Assembly: GCA_050291365.1 (NCBI GenBank)
Contig: JBNKJS010000038.1
Span: 1-64,000 of the forward strand
Direction of reading: 5' to 3'
Source of the DNA: JAAGZL01 sp050291365
GTDB lineage: Bacteria > Pseudomonadota > Gammaproteobacteria > Chromatiales > Chromatiaceae
DNA: 64,000 nt
Shown here one piece after another: positions 46,425 through 55,243 of the stretch; position 1 is the stretch's first letter, and each line of letters begins with the position of its first letter. A program made the translations under genes and the position numbers. The notes under the pieces were generated by a model. The model had not been told where the DNA came from. It did no database searches and saw only the letters and a program-made list of their open reading frames with translations.

Positions 46425-47312
46425 TCAATTCGAATAGAATCTCACGCGCTCTGCGAGCGAAGGGGTGATCTTATCCATAAGCCCCATATCTCTTGACTTG
46501 TTAGTTGGCTTGATAGACTGCACTATCTCGTTTGTTTTTTCACCAAACTGGAGTCCCAGTCTATCAGCAAGCGATTGTATGGTAACAGCTGGATCGGCTA
46601 ATAGCTTTTCATACTCAACTTCAATCCTACCTGGCATCCTTCCAAGATCCTCACTAACTCGTATGTAGTAATAAGCGCACCTATCTAAAACATTCAATTG
46701 CAACCAATAATCATCGTCGTCCTCCTTGACCCAAAAAGGTATTTTACGACCCCCCCTTACTCTGAACGGCCAAATCGGACTATTCGAAATATTGCCGTCA
46801 GAAAACCAATCTTTCTGTAGCAGCGAGTTAATTGTCTCAACGGCACCACGCTTAATAATCACTACCTGTGTTCCTGGATAATATTCAACAAGGCGAGGTA
46901 AATAAGGTGTGATATCTGGCATTTTGAAAGCAATAGTGTAATCTTCAGCCATTGACTCAGCTTCAGCCTTACCTATCGATTTATTTAGCCTACCATCTAT
47001 CTCTTTGACATCCTTTACGTTGTAGATAGAACTATCATCTGAATAATTGCAATTAATACTTCTTCCAGATAGCGCATTTATGAAAAACTCTTCATAAAGG
47101 AACGTTTCATATAATAATTTCCACTGACAAGCCGGCAGCTGTTCGATTAAAGGCAACATGCCGTACATCATTGGCGGCTCAAAGGCATATTCGACATTCT
47201 TAAAACTATGAATAGCTTTGCCTAGTATTGTTGTTCCGCTGCGCGCCGAACCAGAAACCAATATCGCATTCGCGACCTTTTTAAATGCCAGCTCAGATAT
47301 ATTAAGATTCAT
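46425..47312 (-). CDS. Sulfotransferase family protein
   Basis: About 295 residues. The ATG at 47312 follows GGTGGT and overlaps the hisF end by 11 bp, preferred over the upstream in-frame Met. The PAPS loop is ILVSGSARSGTTILGKAI and the C-terminal basic segment VEVEYEKLLADP fits the 3'-phosphate side. The enzyme is co-transcribed with the amidination genes, suggesting sulfation of a legionaminic-acid-bearing glycan. Confidence 0.87.
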   Translation of the reverse strand: MNLNISELAFKKVANAILVSGSARSGTTILGKAIHSFKNVEYAFEPPMMYGMLPLIEQLPACQWKLLYETFLYEEFFINALSGRSINCNYSDDSSIYNVKDVKEIDGRLNKSIGKAEAESMAEDYTIAFKMPDITPYLPRLVEYYPGTQVVIIKRGAVETINSLLQKDWFSDGNISNSPIWPFRVRGGRKIPFWVKEDDDDYWLQLNVLDRCAYYYIRVSEDLGRMPGRIEVEYEKLLADPAVTIQSLADRLGLQFGEKTNEIVQSIKPTNKSRDMGLMDKITPSLAERVRFYSN

Positions 47313-48132
47313 CGTCTTTACCACCAACACAAAACATATTTTTTAAAGATGATGCTTTTTCCATATCCCACAAAGCAAGATCAAACCCATTATCAATTAG
47401 TTGAGAGCGAGATTGATACAGCCCTTTCCCCACAAAATTAAACAGATGCGCAGTTGCTACGGCATCAACCCCGCTATCAGACAGACCCTCAGATAAATGC
47501 TTTGAGTTGCCCGCACCTCCAGCCATTATCAGCGGTTTTGAAAAGCCTTCAGGCAAATAATCTAGCATCTCCATAAGATAACCCTGACCAGTTCCATCCC
47601 GGTCTATTGAATTAAGATATAGCTCACCAATAGGTAATGACGATATCTGTCTTAGCCAATCTCTAAGTCCATACGCACTCAACAAAGATCCGTTCTCTGT
47701 ATATACAACATAATCGTCCGCATTTTGCTTCACATCAATGGAGGCGACAACGCACTGGCTACCAAATTCTGACGCAATCTCATCAATCACATGAATATCA
47801 GTTGCGAGAACACTATTGACTACAACCTTATCAGCTCCAGATTTAAAAAATCTCCTGGCTTGCTCAATACTACGAATACCGCCACCAGCAGCAATAGGGA
47901 CAAAACACTCGTCATTTAACGACTTGACGTGACGCAAAAACTTATCCTCATCCTTTGCGTCTCGTGAGACATCAAGAATTATCAATTCATCGATCGAAAA
48001 TGCAATCTGCGAAAAGTTATAGTTTTTTTGCAACCAGGATAGATCACCAACTTTTTGCAATCTAAAGTTCCTGCTCAGCATGAAGCTCCCCCTGTCATAC
48101 AGCAGGGTGAAAATTACTCTTTTCTTTAGCAT
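47302..48132 (-). CDS. hisF: HisF-type cyclase/ammonia-channel subunit (sugar amidination)
   Basis: A 276-residue beta/alpha barrel of the imidazole-glycerol-phosphate synthase HisF type (IFTLLYDRGSFMLSRNFRLQ; PIAAGGGIRSIEQARR; IMAGGAGNSKHLSEGL). No other his genes are near. In P. aeruginosa wbpG-hisH2-hisF2 and related sites such copies supply ammonia to an amidotransferase; the directly adjacent gene at 48764 is that amidotransferase. It overlaps hisH by 7 bp. Confidence 0.93.
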   Translation of the reverse strand: MLKKRVIFTLLYDRGSFMLSRNFRLQKVGDLSWLQKNYNFSQIAFSIDELIILDVSRDAKDEDKFLRHVKSLNDECFVPIAAGGGIRSIEQARRFFKSGADKVVVNSVLATDIHVIDEIASEFGSQCVVASIDVKQNADDYVVYTENGSLLSAYGLRDWLRQISSLPIGELYLNSIDRDGTGQGYLMEMLDYLPEGFSKPLIMAGGAGNSKHLSEGLSDSGVDAVATAHLFNFVGKGLYQSRSQLIDNGFDLALWDMEKASSLKNMFCVGGKDDES

Positions 48133-48764
48133 GGAGAATTTTCCAAGAAATTCTTTAGCATGATAAGACCATTGGTCTGGCTTTTCTCTGGATGAAACTG
48201 AGCACCAAAAAGACTATCCAGCTGAAATGCCGCTAAAAAATCAACCCCATAACTACATGTTGCGATATTACAATCAATCCCTAAAGGCAACATGCGATAC
48301 GAGTGCGTGAAATAAAAATCAGATTTATCGTCTAAACCTGCAAAAAAACCATCTTTGGTGTGCGCTCGAATTGAGTTAAAGCCGACATGCGGCACTTTTC
48401 TTCCGTCCAGCTCATCAACCTCGAAGCGGTCAACTCGTAACGGCACCAAGCCAAGCCCCTTTGTCTCACCATCTTCCGTACCTACCTCAGCCATTAATTG
48501 CATACCCAGACAGATGCCCAACAAACTTACTGCATTGCTATGGACCGATTCTATAATTGCTTTATCCAACCCTCTTGCCTTCAAGGCTTCCATGCCTTTT
48601 CTAAAAGATCCAACACCAGGAAGTACAATATATTTATATTTTGTTAATAATTCCGGATCTTCAACAAGATGTGCCATAGCACCTAGATACTGAAAGGCGC
48701 TAATTACAGACCAGACATTACCCATTCCATAATCAACAACAGCAATTTCCTTCGGATAACCCAT
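48126..48764 (-). CDS. hisH: HisH-type glutamine amidotransferase subunit (sugar amidination)
   Basis: A 213-residue class I glutaminase starting at ATG 48762-48764, which forms a TAATG overlap with the preceding stop. The catalytic Cys is in LLGICLGMQLMAEVG and the His-Glu pair in FGAQFHPEKSQTNG. It would release ammonia from glutamine for the HisF-like barrel and WbpG/PseA-type enzyme, not for histidine synthesis. Confidence 0.93.
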   Translation of the reverse strand: MGYPKEIAVVDYGMGNVWSVISAFQYLGAMAHLVEDPELLTKYKYIVLPGVGSFRKGMEALKARGLDKAIIESVHSNAVSLLGICLGMQLMAEVGTEDGETKGLGLVPLRVDRFEVDELDGRKVPHVGFNSIRAHTKDGFFAGLDDKSDFYFTHSYRMLPLGIDCNIATCSYGVDFLAAFQLDSLFGAQFHPEKSQTNGLIMLKNFLENSPC

Positions 48765-49879
48765 TACTTTATTTCGAAGCTTGGCTTCCAACGACCGCCT
48801 ACTTTCTCAAATAGATCTTTATTAGCCCATTTATCTAGAACAATATTAAATTCCTCGAGAGACATTTGATAGTACTCAAGATATGTGTCAATAAATTCAT
48901 CAGGATAATGACCATCATAAAGCGTTACCAGATTGACTGCCTGATCTCTCTCCATCGCTCCTCGCCGAATTTCAATCCCCGCATCCTGAGTCGCGCGGCC
49001 GAAACCGAACTTTAAGTACATAAGATAGGTATGCAAGGCATACAGAGCCTGATCATTCTGAGAAAAATTAGTAAAAGTACCTGCGTTAGTGTCCTCTGAC
49101 TCTTTCAAACCACAGTGCTCTTTAGCTACTAGGTAGTTCCGGTATGGATCCCAATTTTCATAGTATGACCAATGGGTTATTTGTAGAGCTCCTCCCGTAT
49201 CTTTAGTCTGCTCTGGAAAACGAAAGAAGTAGGTATTTGCTCCCTGCTTCTCAACTTCATCCAACACCAGGTCATATCCACCTTCCAGATAGATACGTTT
49301 CATATACTCTATATCATAGATTGCGTTATCAGCAGTCTCCTTTGACCCGCCATACTCAACCTCGCCATCTTCACCATAAAAGACCAAATCAATTCCGAGC
49401 TTTTGAGCCAGTTTTAAAGGGGCCGACTGGATGGCTATAAGCCAACCGTAATAGGGGAATCCTTTTTCGATAAATCCAATCTTATTTACAATTCTAAGGG
49501 CTTCCGGATCCACTGAAACATGAATATGGTCATAGCCACTGTTGACAAAGTTCTTAAGATTTAGATCTCCCAGAGGAAGCTCCAGGGCCGGGCGGATGGT
49601 TACCGCCAAGGGCTTCATCCCGTACACATGTTTCAGATTATAGGCGACATACGAACCATCCTTGCCCCCACTGACCGGAACCATACAGTCAAATCCACCA
49701 TCCCGGGAACGGTGTTTGTCGAGCAGGGCTCTTAGTTGCTCCTGTCGTTTACCCCAATCTATCTGCTGCTTCTTTTCTGCCCAGACACAAGCATTACAGA
49801 ACCCGCGCTCATCAAATGAGATGCGGGGACGGGTAGACATGTTCAAACATGACTTACACCAAAATACATCTTTACTCAC
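48764..49879 (-). CDS. N-acetyl sugar amidotransferase (WbpG/PseA family)
   Basis: A 371-residue ATP pyrophosphatase-type amidotransferase. Four N-terminal cysteines (WCKSCLNMSTRP; GFCNAC) suggest a zinc knuckle, and VPVSGGKDGSYVA is the PP-loop. WbpG/PseA enzymes turn an acetamido group on a sugar into acetamidino using ammonia. With the Leg pathway upstream, the expected product is an acetamidino-legionaminic acid derivative. Confidence 0.92.
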   Translation of the reverse strand: MSKDVFWCKSCLNMSTRPRISFDERGFCNACVWAEKKQQIDWGKRQEQLRALLDKHRSRDGGFDCMVPVSGGKDGSYVAYNLKHVYGMKPLAVTIRPALELPLGDLNLKNFVNSGYDHIHVSVDPEALRIVNKIGFIEKGFPYYGWLIAIQSAPLKLAQKLGIDLVFYGEDGEVEYGGSKETADNAIYDIEYMKRIYLEGGYDLVLDEVEKQGANTYFFRFPEQTKDTGGALQITHWSYYENWDPYRNYLVAKEHCGLKESEDTNAGTFTNFSQNDQALYALHTYLMYLKFGFGRATQDAGIEIRRGAMERDQAVNLVTLYDGHYPDEFIDTYLEYYQMSLEEFNIVLDKWANKDLFEKVGGRWKPSFEIK

Positions 49880-49922
49880 TATCTTCTCACTCGTTTAAGA
49901 ATTTATTAAATGCACCTAATTA

Positions 49923-50726
49923 CTACCAGGCGGTCCAACCACCATCAACCATGACGTTCTGGCCTGTAACGTATGCTGACAAATCACTGGCAAGATAGGC
50001 TATTACCCCCTTGAAATCCTCTTCAGTAGCCATCCTGTCCAGAGGCGTCCTCGCCTTGTAGCGCTCCACAAACTTCTCCGGTTGATTACGAAACACCCCG
50101 CCAGGCGATACTGCATTGACTCTGATATCTGGTGCCATTGTAGTGGCCAGCCAGCGAGTCAACTGCACGAGACCTCCCTTGGAAGCAGCGTAAGCTGCTG
50201 GATTACCCATCTCCAACCCTTCATACAAAGAGTAGTCTGGACCGTTGACAGCGTAGATCGATGCCATGTTTATGATGGAGCCATTACCACTATCACGCAG
50301 CTTATGTGCCAGCCCTTTGCAAAGATCAAACGTAGCAGTCAGATTCACCTCTAGCGCTCGTCGCCAAGTCTCAACCGTCTGCTGTTCAAACTCACAACCC
50401 CAGCCTTCCAGCTCTGAAGTGCCAACGAAGGCGGCATTATTAACCAGGATATCAATGTCATAGTCCTGCTCACCCAGCCATGAAATCAACCATTTCCTTG
50501 CGCTAGAATCCTCAAGATCACAATCAAGGCACTTCACCTCAACGCTATTGGTTCCAAGCAGCATCTCCTTCAAATGGTCATAATCTGACCCAGGACGATC
50601 CACCAATACCAAGTCACTACCAAGCTCTGCTAGCGTGATGGCAATCTGCTTGCCTATCTCACCCGTAGCGCCTGTTATTACGGCTCGCCTCCCCTGCAAA
50701 TCCATAAGTTGTGCAATGGACCTCAT
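49923..50726 (-). CDS. ptmA: PtmA-like SDR oxidoreductase
   Basis: A 267-residue SDR with ITGATGEIGKQIA, NNAAFVG, YAASKGGLVQLTRWLA and VSPGGVFRNQ. It resembles Campylobacter PtmA, found with legionaminic acid genes and thought to act in precursor supply, though its reaction is not settled as far as I recall. It starts overlapping the end of ptmB by 4 bp. Confidence 0.85.
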   Translation of the reverse strand: MRSIAQLMDLQGRRAVITGATGEIGKQIAITLAELGSDLVLVDRPGSDYDHLKEMLLGTNSVEVKCLDCDLEDSSARKWLISWLGEQDYDIDILVNNAAFVGTSELEGWGCEFEQQTVETWRRALEVNLTATFDLCKGLAHKLRDSGNGSIINMASIYAVNGPDYSLYEGLEMGNPAAYAASKGGLVQLTRWLATTMAPDIRVNAVSPGGVFRNQPEKFVERYKARTPLDRMATEEDFKGVIAYLASDLSAYVTGQNVMVDGGWTAW

Positions 50727-51430
50727 AGGACCTCCTCAGGGCAATTGACAACAAGACATTCGGCAATACGAAAGTCGAGCGGTGTATCAATATCCAGAGC
50801 ACGCTCAGGGGGCACATAAACCCCCCTTACCCTACCTTCAAACAGGGCATTATACTCATTTACAAACTGAGGCCTAGCAACATAGGCCACCGTGGACATA
50901 TCGTACACCACGGGCGCATCCTGACGTCTGCTGATATTCTTTTTTGGAGAAACAGCCAGGGAACAATATCCCTCCTGGTCGTTAACCACCATATTGAAAT
51001 AGGGGCTACGGTGCGCATCACTATAGGTGACCACCACATCAACCTCTCCTTTTTCGTATTCATCCAGGCAATTCTCTATATCCTGAGATTTTCTGAGTGG
51101 CGCCGTAGCAGGCACTACCACCAACCCATCTAACTGCTCCTGATCATGCTCTGCGAGATACCTAAGCGCATGGCGCCATACTAGCCACTCGGGGCTGTCG
51201 TCGCGCCCCAGATCTGCTGGCCTTATAAATGGCACCTCGGCACCGCACTCCTTTGCTACCTTGGCAATCTCTTCTGAATCTGTAGATACGATCACTCTGG
51301 ATATCTTTTTAACCTGCTTTGCTGCCTGAATAGCCCAGCCAATCAGCGGCATACCTCCAAGCTGCCGAATATTTTTCCCCGGCACCCCCTTGGAACCACC
51401 TCTGGCACAAATTAGCGCTACATATCTCAC
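50723..51430 (-). CDS. legF: CMP-legionaminic acid synthetase (PtmB/LegF-like)
   Basis: A 235-residue CMP-sialate-synthetase family protein. ICARGGSKGVPGKNIRQL is the nucleotide motif and VIVSTDSEEIAKVAKE and FIRPADLGRDDSPEWLV follow in the usual order. It would activate legionaminic acid with CTP for transfer. It overlaps its neighbours by 4 bp on both sides. Confidence 0.94.
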   Translation of the reverse strand: MRYVALICARGGSKGVPGKNIRQLGGMPLIGWAIQAAKQVKKISRVIVSTDSEEIAKVAKECGAEVPFIRPADLGRDDSPEWLVWRHALRYLAEHDQEQLDGLVVVPATAPLRKSQDIENCLDEYEKGEVDVVVTYSDAHRSPYFNMVVNDQEGYCSLAVSPKKNISRRQDAPVVYDMSTVAYVARPQFVNEYNALFEGRVRGVYVPPERALDIDTPLDFRIAECLVVNCPEEVL

Positions 51431-52464
51431 AGATATACCACCTGACCATTTGTATTTGAGACTCTGGCTGCCTCTACTGCCAATAAAACGGCTTTACCAT
51501 CTTCCCCGGTAATGCACGGCTCGACACCATTCTCAACAGATGCAATAAAATGCTTCAACTCTTCGCGGTAGGTAAAGTCCCGTTCTGCCTGGTCTGACAT
51601 AAGCTCTTCCCAATTGCTTGCACCAGGAGACATAAGCTCCACCTTGCCCGTCACACCGTCCCAACGCAGTGTACCACTCTCTCCAATAGCCACACACTGG
51701 CGAGTTGTATCCTGCCGCACAAAATCCATATTGAGCGTGGCCACTAACTGACTGCCAGAATCATCCTTTTTGAAGCCGAGTTGAAGGTGTGCCGTATCTT
51801 CCACATCTATCTCCAGACTGCTTTGGCGCAAAAGCGAAGCCTTAACCCACTCCACCGACCCAAACAGCCACAGTAGATAATCGATCTCATGGCTAAGCTC
51901 CAGCAACACCCCGCCGCCCAGCTGCTTCTTGGCGGATACCGTATTGCGATAATCTGAATCGGGTCGCCAACCAGGTAGATACTGGCCAACCTCAGCGCGA
52001 ACAGACATGATACGCCCAACCTTCCCCTGCTTAAGCAACTCTCGAAAAGCAATCAGGCTTGTCAAAAAACGCAGATTGTATCCGACCATCAACCTTACGC
52101 CCCGCTCCTTACAAGCAGCAATCAATTGAGTTACGCAATCTATTTTATCGGAGATCGGCTTCTCCACCAGTAGATGTATCCCTGACCGCGCGAGGGGCAA
52201 AGCTGCATCCATATGCATAGGAGAGGGGTTTGTAATAAGGGCTACATCAGGGGCAAATCCAATGGCATCATCAATGGTAGCAAAACAGTGCCTGACTCCC
52301 AGTGACTCTGCCTTGCCATCAGTGCTTGTCTGGTGCCGTAACACGGCAATATCAACATCCGGATAGAACTCATGAAGAATGCGCACATAGCGGCTGCCAA
52401 TACTACCCAACCCAACAATAAGTATCTTGTTTACGGCCTTACCACCACCATCCGGCCCGATCAT
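51427..52464 (-). CDS. Gfo/Idh/MocA-family oxidoreductase
   Basis: A 345-residue NAD(P)-dependent oxidoreductase with ILIVGLGSIGSRYVRIL and the EKP motif in LLVEKPISDKID; LELSHEIDYLLWLFGSVE carries the usual His. Related genes accompany ptmA/ptmB in flagellin and O-antigen loci. Substrate unknown; an extra oxidation or reduction of the nonulosonate or its precursor is possible. The ATG at 52464 overlaps the preceding stop (ATGA). Confidence 0.9.
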   Translation of the reverse strand: MIGPDGGGKAVNKILIVGLGSIGSRYVRILHEFYPDVDIAVLRHQTSTDGKAESLGVRHCFATIDDAIGFAPDVALITNPSPMHMDAALPLARSGIHLLVEKPISDKIDCVTQLIAACKERGVRLMVGYNLRFLTSLIAFRELLKQGKVGRIMSVRAEVGQYLPGWRPDSDYRNTVSAKKQLGGGVLLELSHEIDYLLWLFGSVEWVKASLLRQSSLEIDVEDTAHLQLGFKKDDSGSQLVATLNMDFVRQDTTRQCVAIGESGTLRWDGVTGKVELMSPGASNWEELMSDQAERDFTYREELKHFIASVENGVEPCITGEDGKAVLLAVEAARVSNTNGQVVYL

Positions 52465-53504
52465 GCACCAGCATCCCGATTCGCTCGTTCAAACTCTTCC
52501 ATACGACCAATATCGAGCCAATGCTCATGTATTGGAAATGAGTTTACCTGTTTGCCAGACCGAACTGCTTCATCCAGCAGATGTGGCATATCTAGGTAGT
52601 TGCTCCCTACCACACTCTTTACCAACTTCTGACTTAAAACATATATGCCGGCATTCACAAAAAACTTATGCACTGGCTTCTCTACAATACTCTTGATGAC
52701 CTGATCTTCCACCTTGATTACACCGTATGGCACCTGGAAGTCATACTCGCGCACACACACAGTGGCAATACCACCCTGAGTATTATGAAAATCGAGCAGC
52801 CTTTCATAATTAACGTCGGTAAGCAGGTCTCCGTTCATCATCATGACAGGAAGGTCTGGTAACCCCTCAGGCAACAGACCCAATGCTCCTGCCGTGCCCA
52901 ATGGCTCATCTTCATGGACATAACAAATTCTTACGCCCCACTTACTACCATCGCCAAAATGGTCCTGAACCATTTCTGCTTTATAGTGGGTTGAAATATA
53001 GAAGTTATGAAATCCGCTCTCAATAAATTGATTAAGGATCGTTTCCAGAATCGGCTTGGATCCAATCTTAAGCAGAGGTTTTGGTATGTCATTGGTAAGC
53101 GGCCTCAGGCGTTTACCAAACCCACCAGCCATAAGAAAAACAGGATTATCCAGTCTATCTTTTTTTATCAGATGCTGAAGTGTTTCCAGCCCCACCACAC
53201 AACCGGCATCGTCCACAATTGGAACCTGCAGAAGATCTTTGGTTTTCATCATCGCCAGGATTGACTCACGCCCATCCTTGATATGAGCGATGGTGGGATC
53301 CTTTCTCATAACCTCTTCCAACCTGGCATCCATACTCATATGCCGCATAAGCGCCCTGCGGATATCACCATCTGTAATGGTGCCCAGCAGCCTACCTTGT
53401 TCATCGGCTACCATGACGATCTTTAACGCTTCACGGTCCAACGCCTGGACTGCCTTCTCCATGACATCATCTGGACTGAGTACTATCGATCTCCAATCAT
53501 GCAC
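52461..53504 (-). CDS. ptmE: CBS-domain nucleotidyltransferase (PtmE-type, GDP-GlcN/GlcNAc pathway)
   Basis: A 347-residue protein. Residues 1 to about 118 are two CBS repeats (VMVADEQGRLLGTITDGDIRRAL; QVPIVDDAGCVVGL), and the rest is a sugar nucleotidyltransferase with FLMAGGFGKRLRPLTNDIPKP. The CBS-nucleotidyltransferase layout is that of Campylobacter PtmE, which makes the GDP-amino sugar entering legionaminic acid synthesis. The domains may bind adenine nucleotides for regulation. Confidence 0.92.
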   Translation of the reverse strand: MHDWRSIVLSPDDVMEKAVQALDREALKIVMVADEQGRLLGTITDGDIRRALMRHMSMDARLEEVMRKDPTIAHIKDGRESILAMMKTKDLLQVPIVDDAGCVVGLETLQHLIKKDRLDNPVFLMAGGFGKRLRPLTNDIPKPLLKIGSKPILETILNQFIESGFHNFYISTHYKAEMVQDHFGDGSKWGVRICYVHEDEPLGTAGALGLLPEGLPDLPVMMMNGDLLTDVNYERLLDFHNTQGGIATVCVREYDFQVPYGVIKVEDQVIKSIVEKPVHKFFVNAGIYVLSQKLVKSVVGSNYLDMPHLLDEAVRSGKQVNSFPIHEHWLDIGRMEEFERANRDAGA

Positions 53505-53507
53505 AAT

Positions 53508-54164
53508 CTAGCTCTCTCTCGATTCAGTCATATTCTTACGCTTTTGGATGAATGTTGTGTTATCAGGTATATCCCGGTAAACCACGGATCCAGCAGCAAC
53601 CACACTACCTAGCCCTATAGATATGCTTTGGATTATGACAGATCCAGTTCCCAGATGGACACCATCACCCATACGCACCCCGCCACTACACACAACTCCT
53701 GGAGCGATATGGCAATTAGCCCCAATGACGCAATCATGATCAAGCAACGCGCCGGTATTTATAATGGAATCGCGCCCTATACCAACCTCCGGCTGAATAA
53801 CTGCACCCGCCATTATCTGAACGCCCTCTGCAAGCGCAACACCTTCAGCAATAACTGCAGAGGGATGGATGACTGATGTAAATCGGTATCCCAATTCACG
53901 CATTCGCACAGATTGCTGCCATCTTGCATTATTGCCAGGCATGGCGCCTATACCATTAGCCAGCTCTACTGCTTCTGGAGAATATTCGTCTAGCGCCTGA
54001 TCATGATCCAGAACGATTGAGCCACATAATTCTATACCCGGCTCGGTGTCCGGAGTCAGCAAACCTATTATCTTTCGACCTGATTGTCGCAAGGCCTCAG
54101 CTACAACCTTGGCATGCCCACCAGCACCCAAAATTATAACCGGCCGAGTCCTATCTCCATTCAT
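53508..54164 (-). CDS. NeuD/LegH-like acetyltransferase
   Basis: A 218-residue Rossmann-like plus left-handed beta-helix protein: VIILGAGGHAKVVAEAL at the start and GALLDHDCVIGANCHIAPG and VHLGTGSVIIQSISIG in the helix. Such enzymes acetylate the 4-amino group in bacillosamine and legionaminic acid synthesis (PglD, LegH) or O-acetylate sialic acids (NeuD). Here the LegH role fits the neighbours. It is coupled by overlap to legI. Confidence 0.93.
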   Translation of the reverse strand: MNGDRTRPVIILGAGGHAKVVAEALRQSGRKIIGLLTPDTEPGIELCGSIVLDHDQALDEYSPEAVELANGIGAMPGNNARWQQSVRMRELGYRFTSVIHPSAVIAEGVALAEGVQIMAGAVIQPEVGIGRDSIINTGALLDHDCVIGANCHIAPGVVCSGGVRMGDGVHLGTGSVIIQSISIGLGSVVAAGSVVYRDIPDNTTFIQKRKNMTESRES

Positions 54165-55243
54165 CGAATAACCTCATCGACTCTATAGTCTGCTTGGCTC
54201 CTCTCACCCAGAAGATCCCAATACTCCATTGGGCTTCTACCAATCCCTGGACGTTTTATGGTCAAGTTGTCCTCAGTAAAGAGATCCCCTTTCCTGATGT
54301 CGTTTGCTGCTACCAAACTTTTACGAGCAACATCTCGGTTACCTGTTTCAGACGGCATGGGTTCTTTGACCCCATCACCCAAAGCCTGCTCTGTGGCGCG
54401 GATAGCTGTAACCATGGCTTTCAACTCATCCGGTTCCAGGGATGCCGCGTGATCCGGACCAGGCAGACTTTTATCCAGTGTCAGATGTTTTTCGATCAAA
54501 CATGCGCCTAAGGCAACAGCCGCAATGGGGACTGTGATCCCTTCACTATGATCAGAATATCCAACATCCAAATTAAACGCAGCGCGCATAGTCTGCATGG
54601 CCCTGAGGTTAATATCTGTAATTGGCGCAGGATATTCGGTAGTGCAGTGTAACAGCCGAACCTTTTCACGTAACAACTGTTGAGCTTCAGATAAACCGTA
54701 TGCCTCTACAAAGGCGTCACTGGAAGGTGAAATTTCGGCATTCGAACCATGTATCAACCCAAAAGCGATGACACCAAGAGCCTCTTCAACCTCCTCCAAT
54801 GTTGCCATTCCAGTGGATATAATCAAATCACATCCTGTCCTGGCATGCGCCAATAGAGATGGCCCATTGGTCAACTCGCCGGAGGGGATTTTTAAGGTCT
54901 TAAGGCCAAGATCATTGACCAGAAAACCCAAACTCTCCATATCGAATGCAGAAGAGAGAAAGTTGATACCTTGTTTTGCACAGTAACTGACAAGATCACG
55001 ATGGGCTTCATGCCCCAATTCCAAGCGCTGCAACATAGCCAGTTGCGATTCGTCTGTTTCTGTGGCCCGTTGCTGGTAGTTGGCTTTTACAGCTGCAGAT
55101 GTCGCCAGCTCATCGGCCCGGAAGGTCTGGAATTTCACGGCATCTGCCCCGGCCGCTACCGCAGCATCCACCAACTGAAAAGCTAAGTCTGGGTCTCCAT
55201 TGTGATTAACCCCAGCTTCAGCAATTACATAGGTGCGAGTCAC
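54161..55243 (-). CDS. legI: N,N'-diacetyllegionaminate synthase (NeuB/LegI family)
   Basis: A 360-residue PEP-dependent aldolase-type synthase with IAEAGVNHNGDPDLAFQL, VKFQTFRADELA, IISTGMATLEEVEEAL, VGYSDHSEGI and GPDHAASLEPDEL, then a C-terminal SAF (antifreeze-like) domain. It joins PEP and the 6-deoxy diamino mannose-type sugar to give legionaminic acid. It overlaps its neighbours by 4 bp. Confidence 0.95.
   Translation of the reverse strand: MTRTYVIAEAGVNHNGDPDLAFQLVDAAVAAGADAVKFQTFRADELATSAAVKANYQQRATETDESQLAMLQRLELGHEAHRDLVSYCAKQGINFLSSAFDMESLGFLVNDLGLKTLKIPSGELTNGPSLLAHARTGCDLIISTGMATLEEVEEALGVIAFGLIHGSNAEISPSSDAFVEAYGLSEAQQLLREKVRLLHCTTEYPAPITDINLRAMQTMRAAFNLDVGYSDHSEGITVPIAAVALGACLIEKHLTLDKSLPGPDHAASLEPDELKAMVTAIRATEQALGDGVKEPMPSETGNRDVARKSLVAANDIRKGDLFTEDNLTIKRPGIGRSPMEYWDLLGERSQADYRVDEVIR

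Noticed and set aside
47302..48764. Histidine biosynthesis genes
   Set aside because: hisH and hisF-like genes stand alone beside a WbpG/PseA amidotransferase, with no other his genes; they fit the sugar-amidination role.
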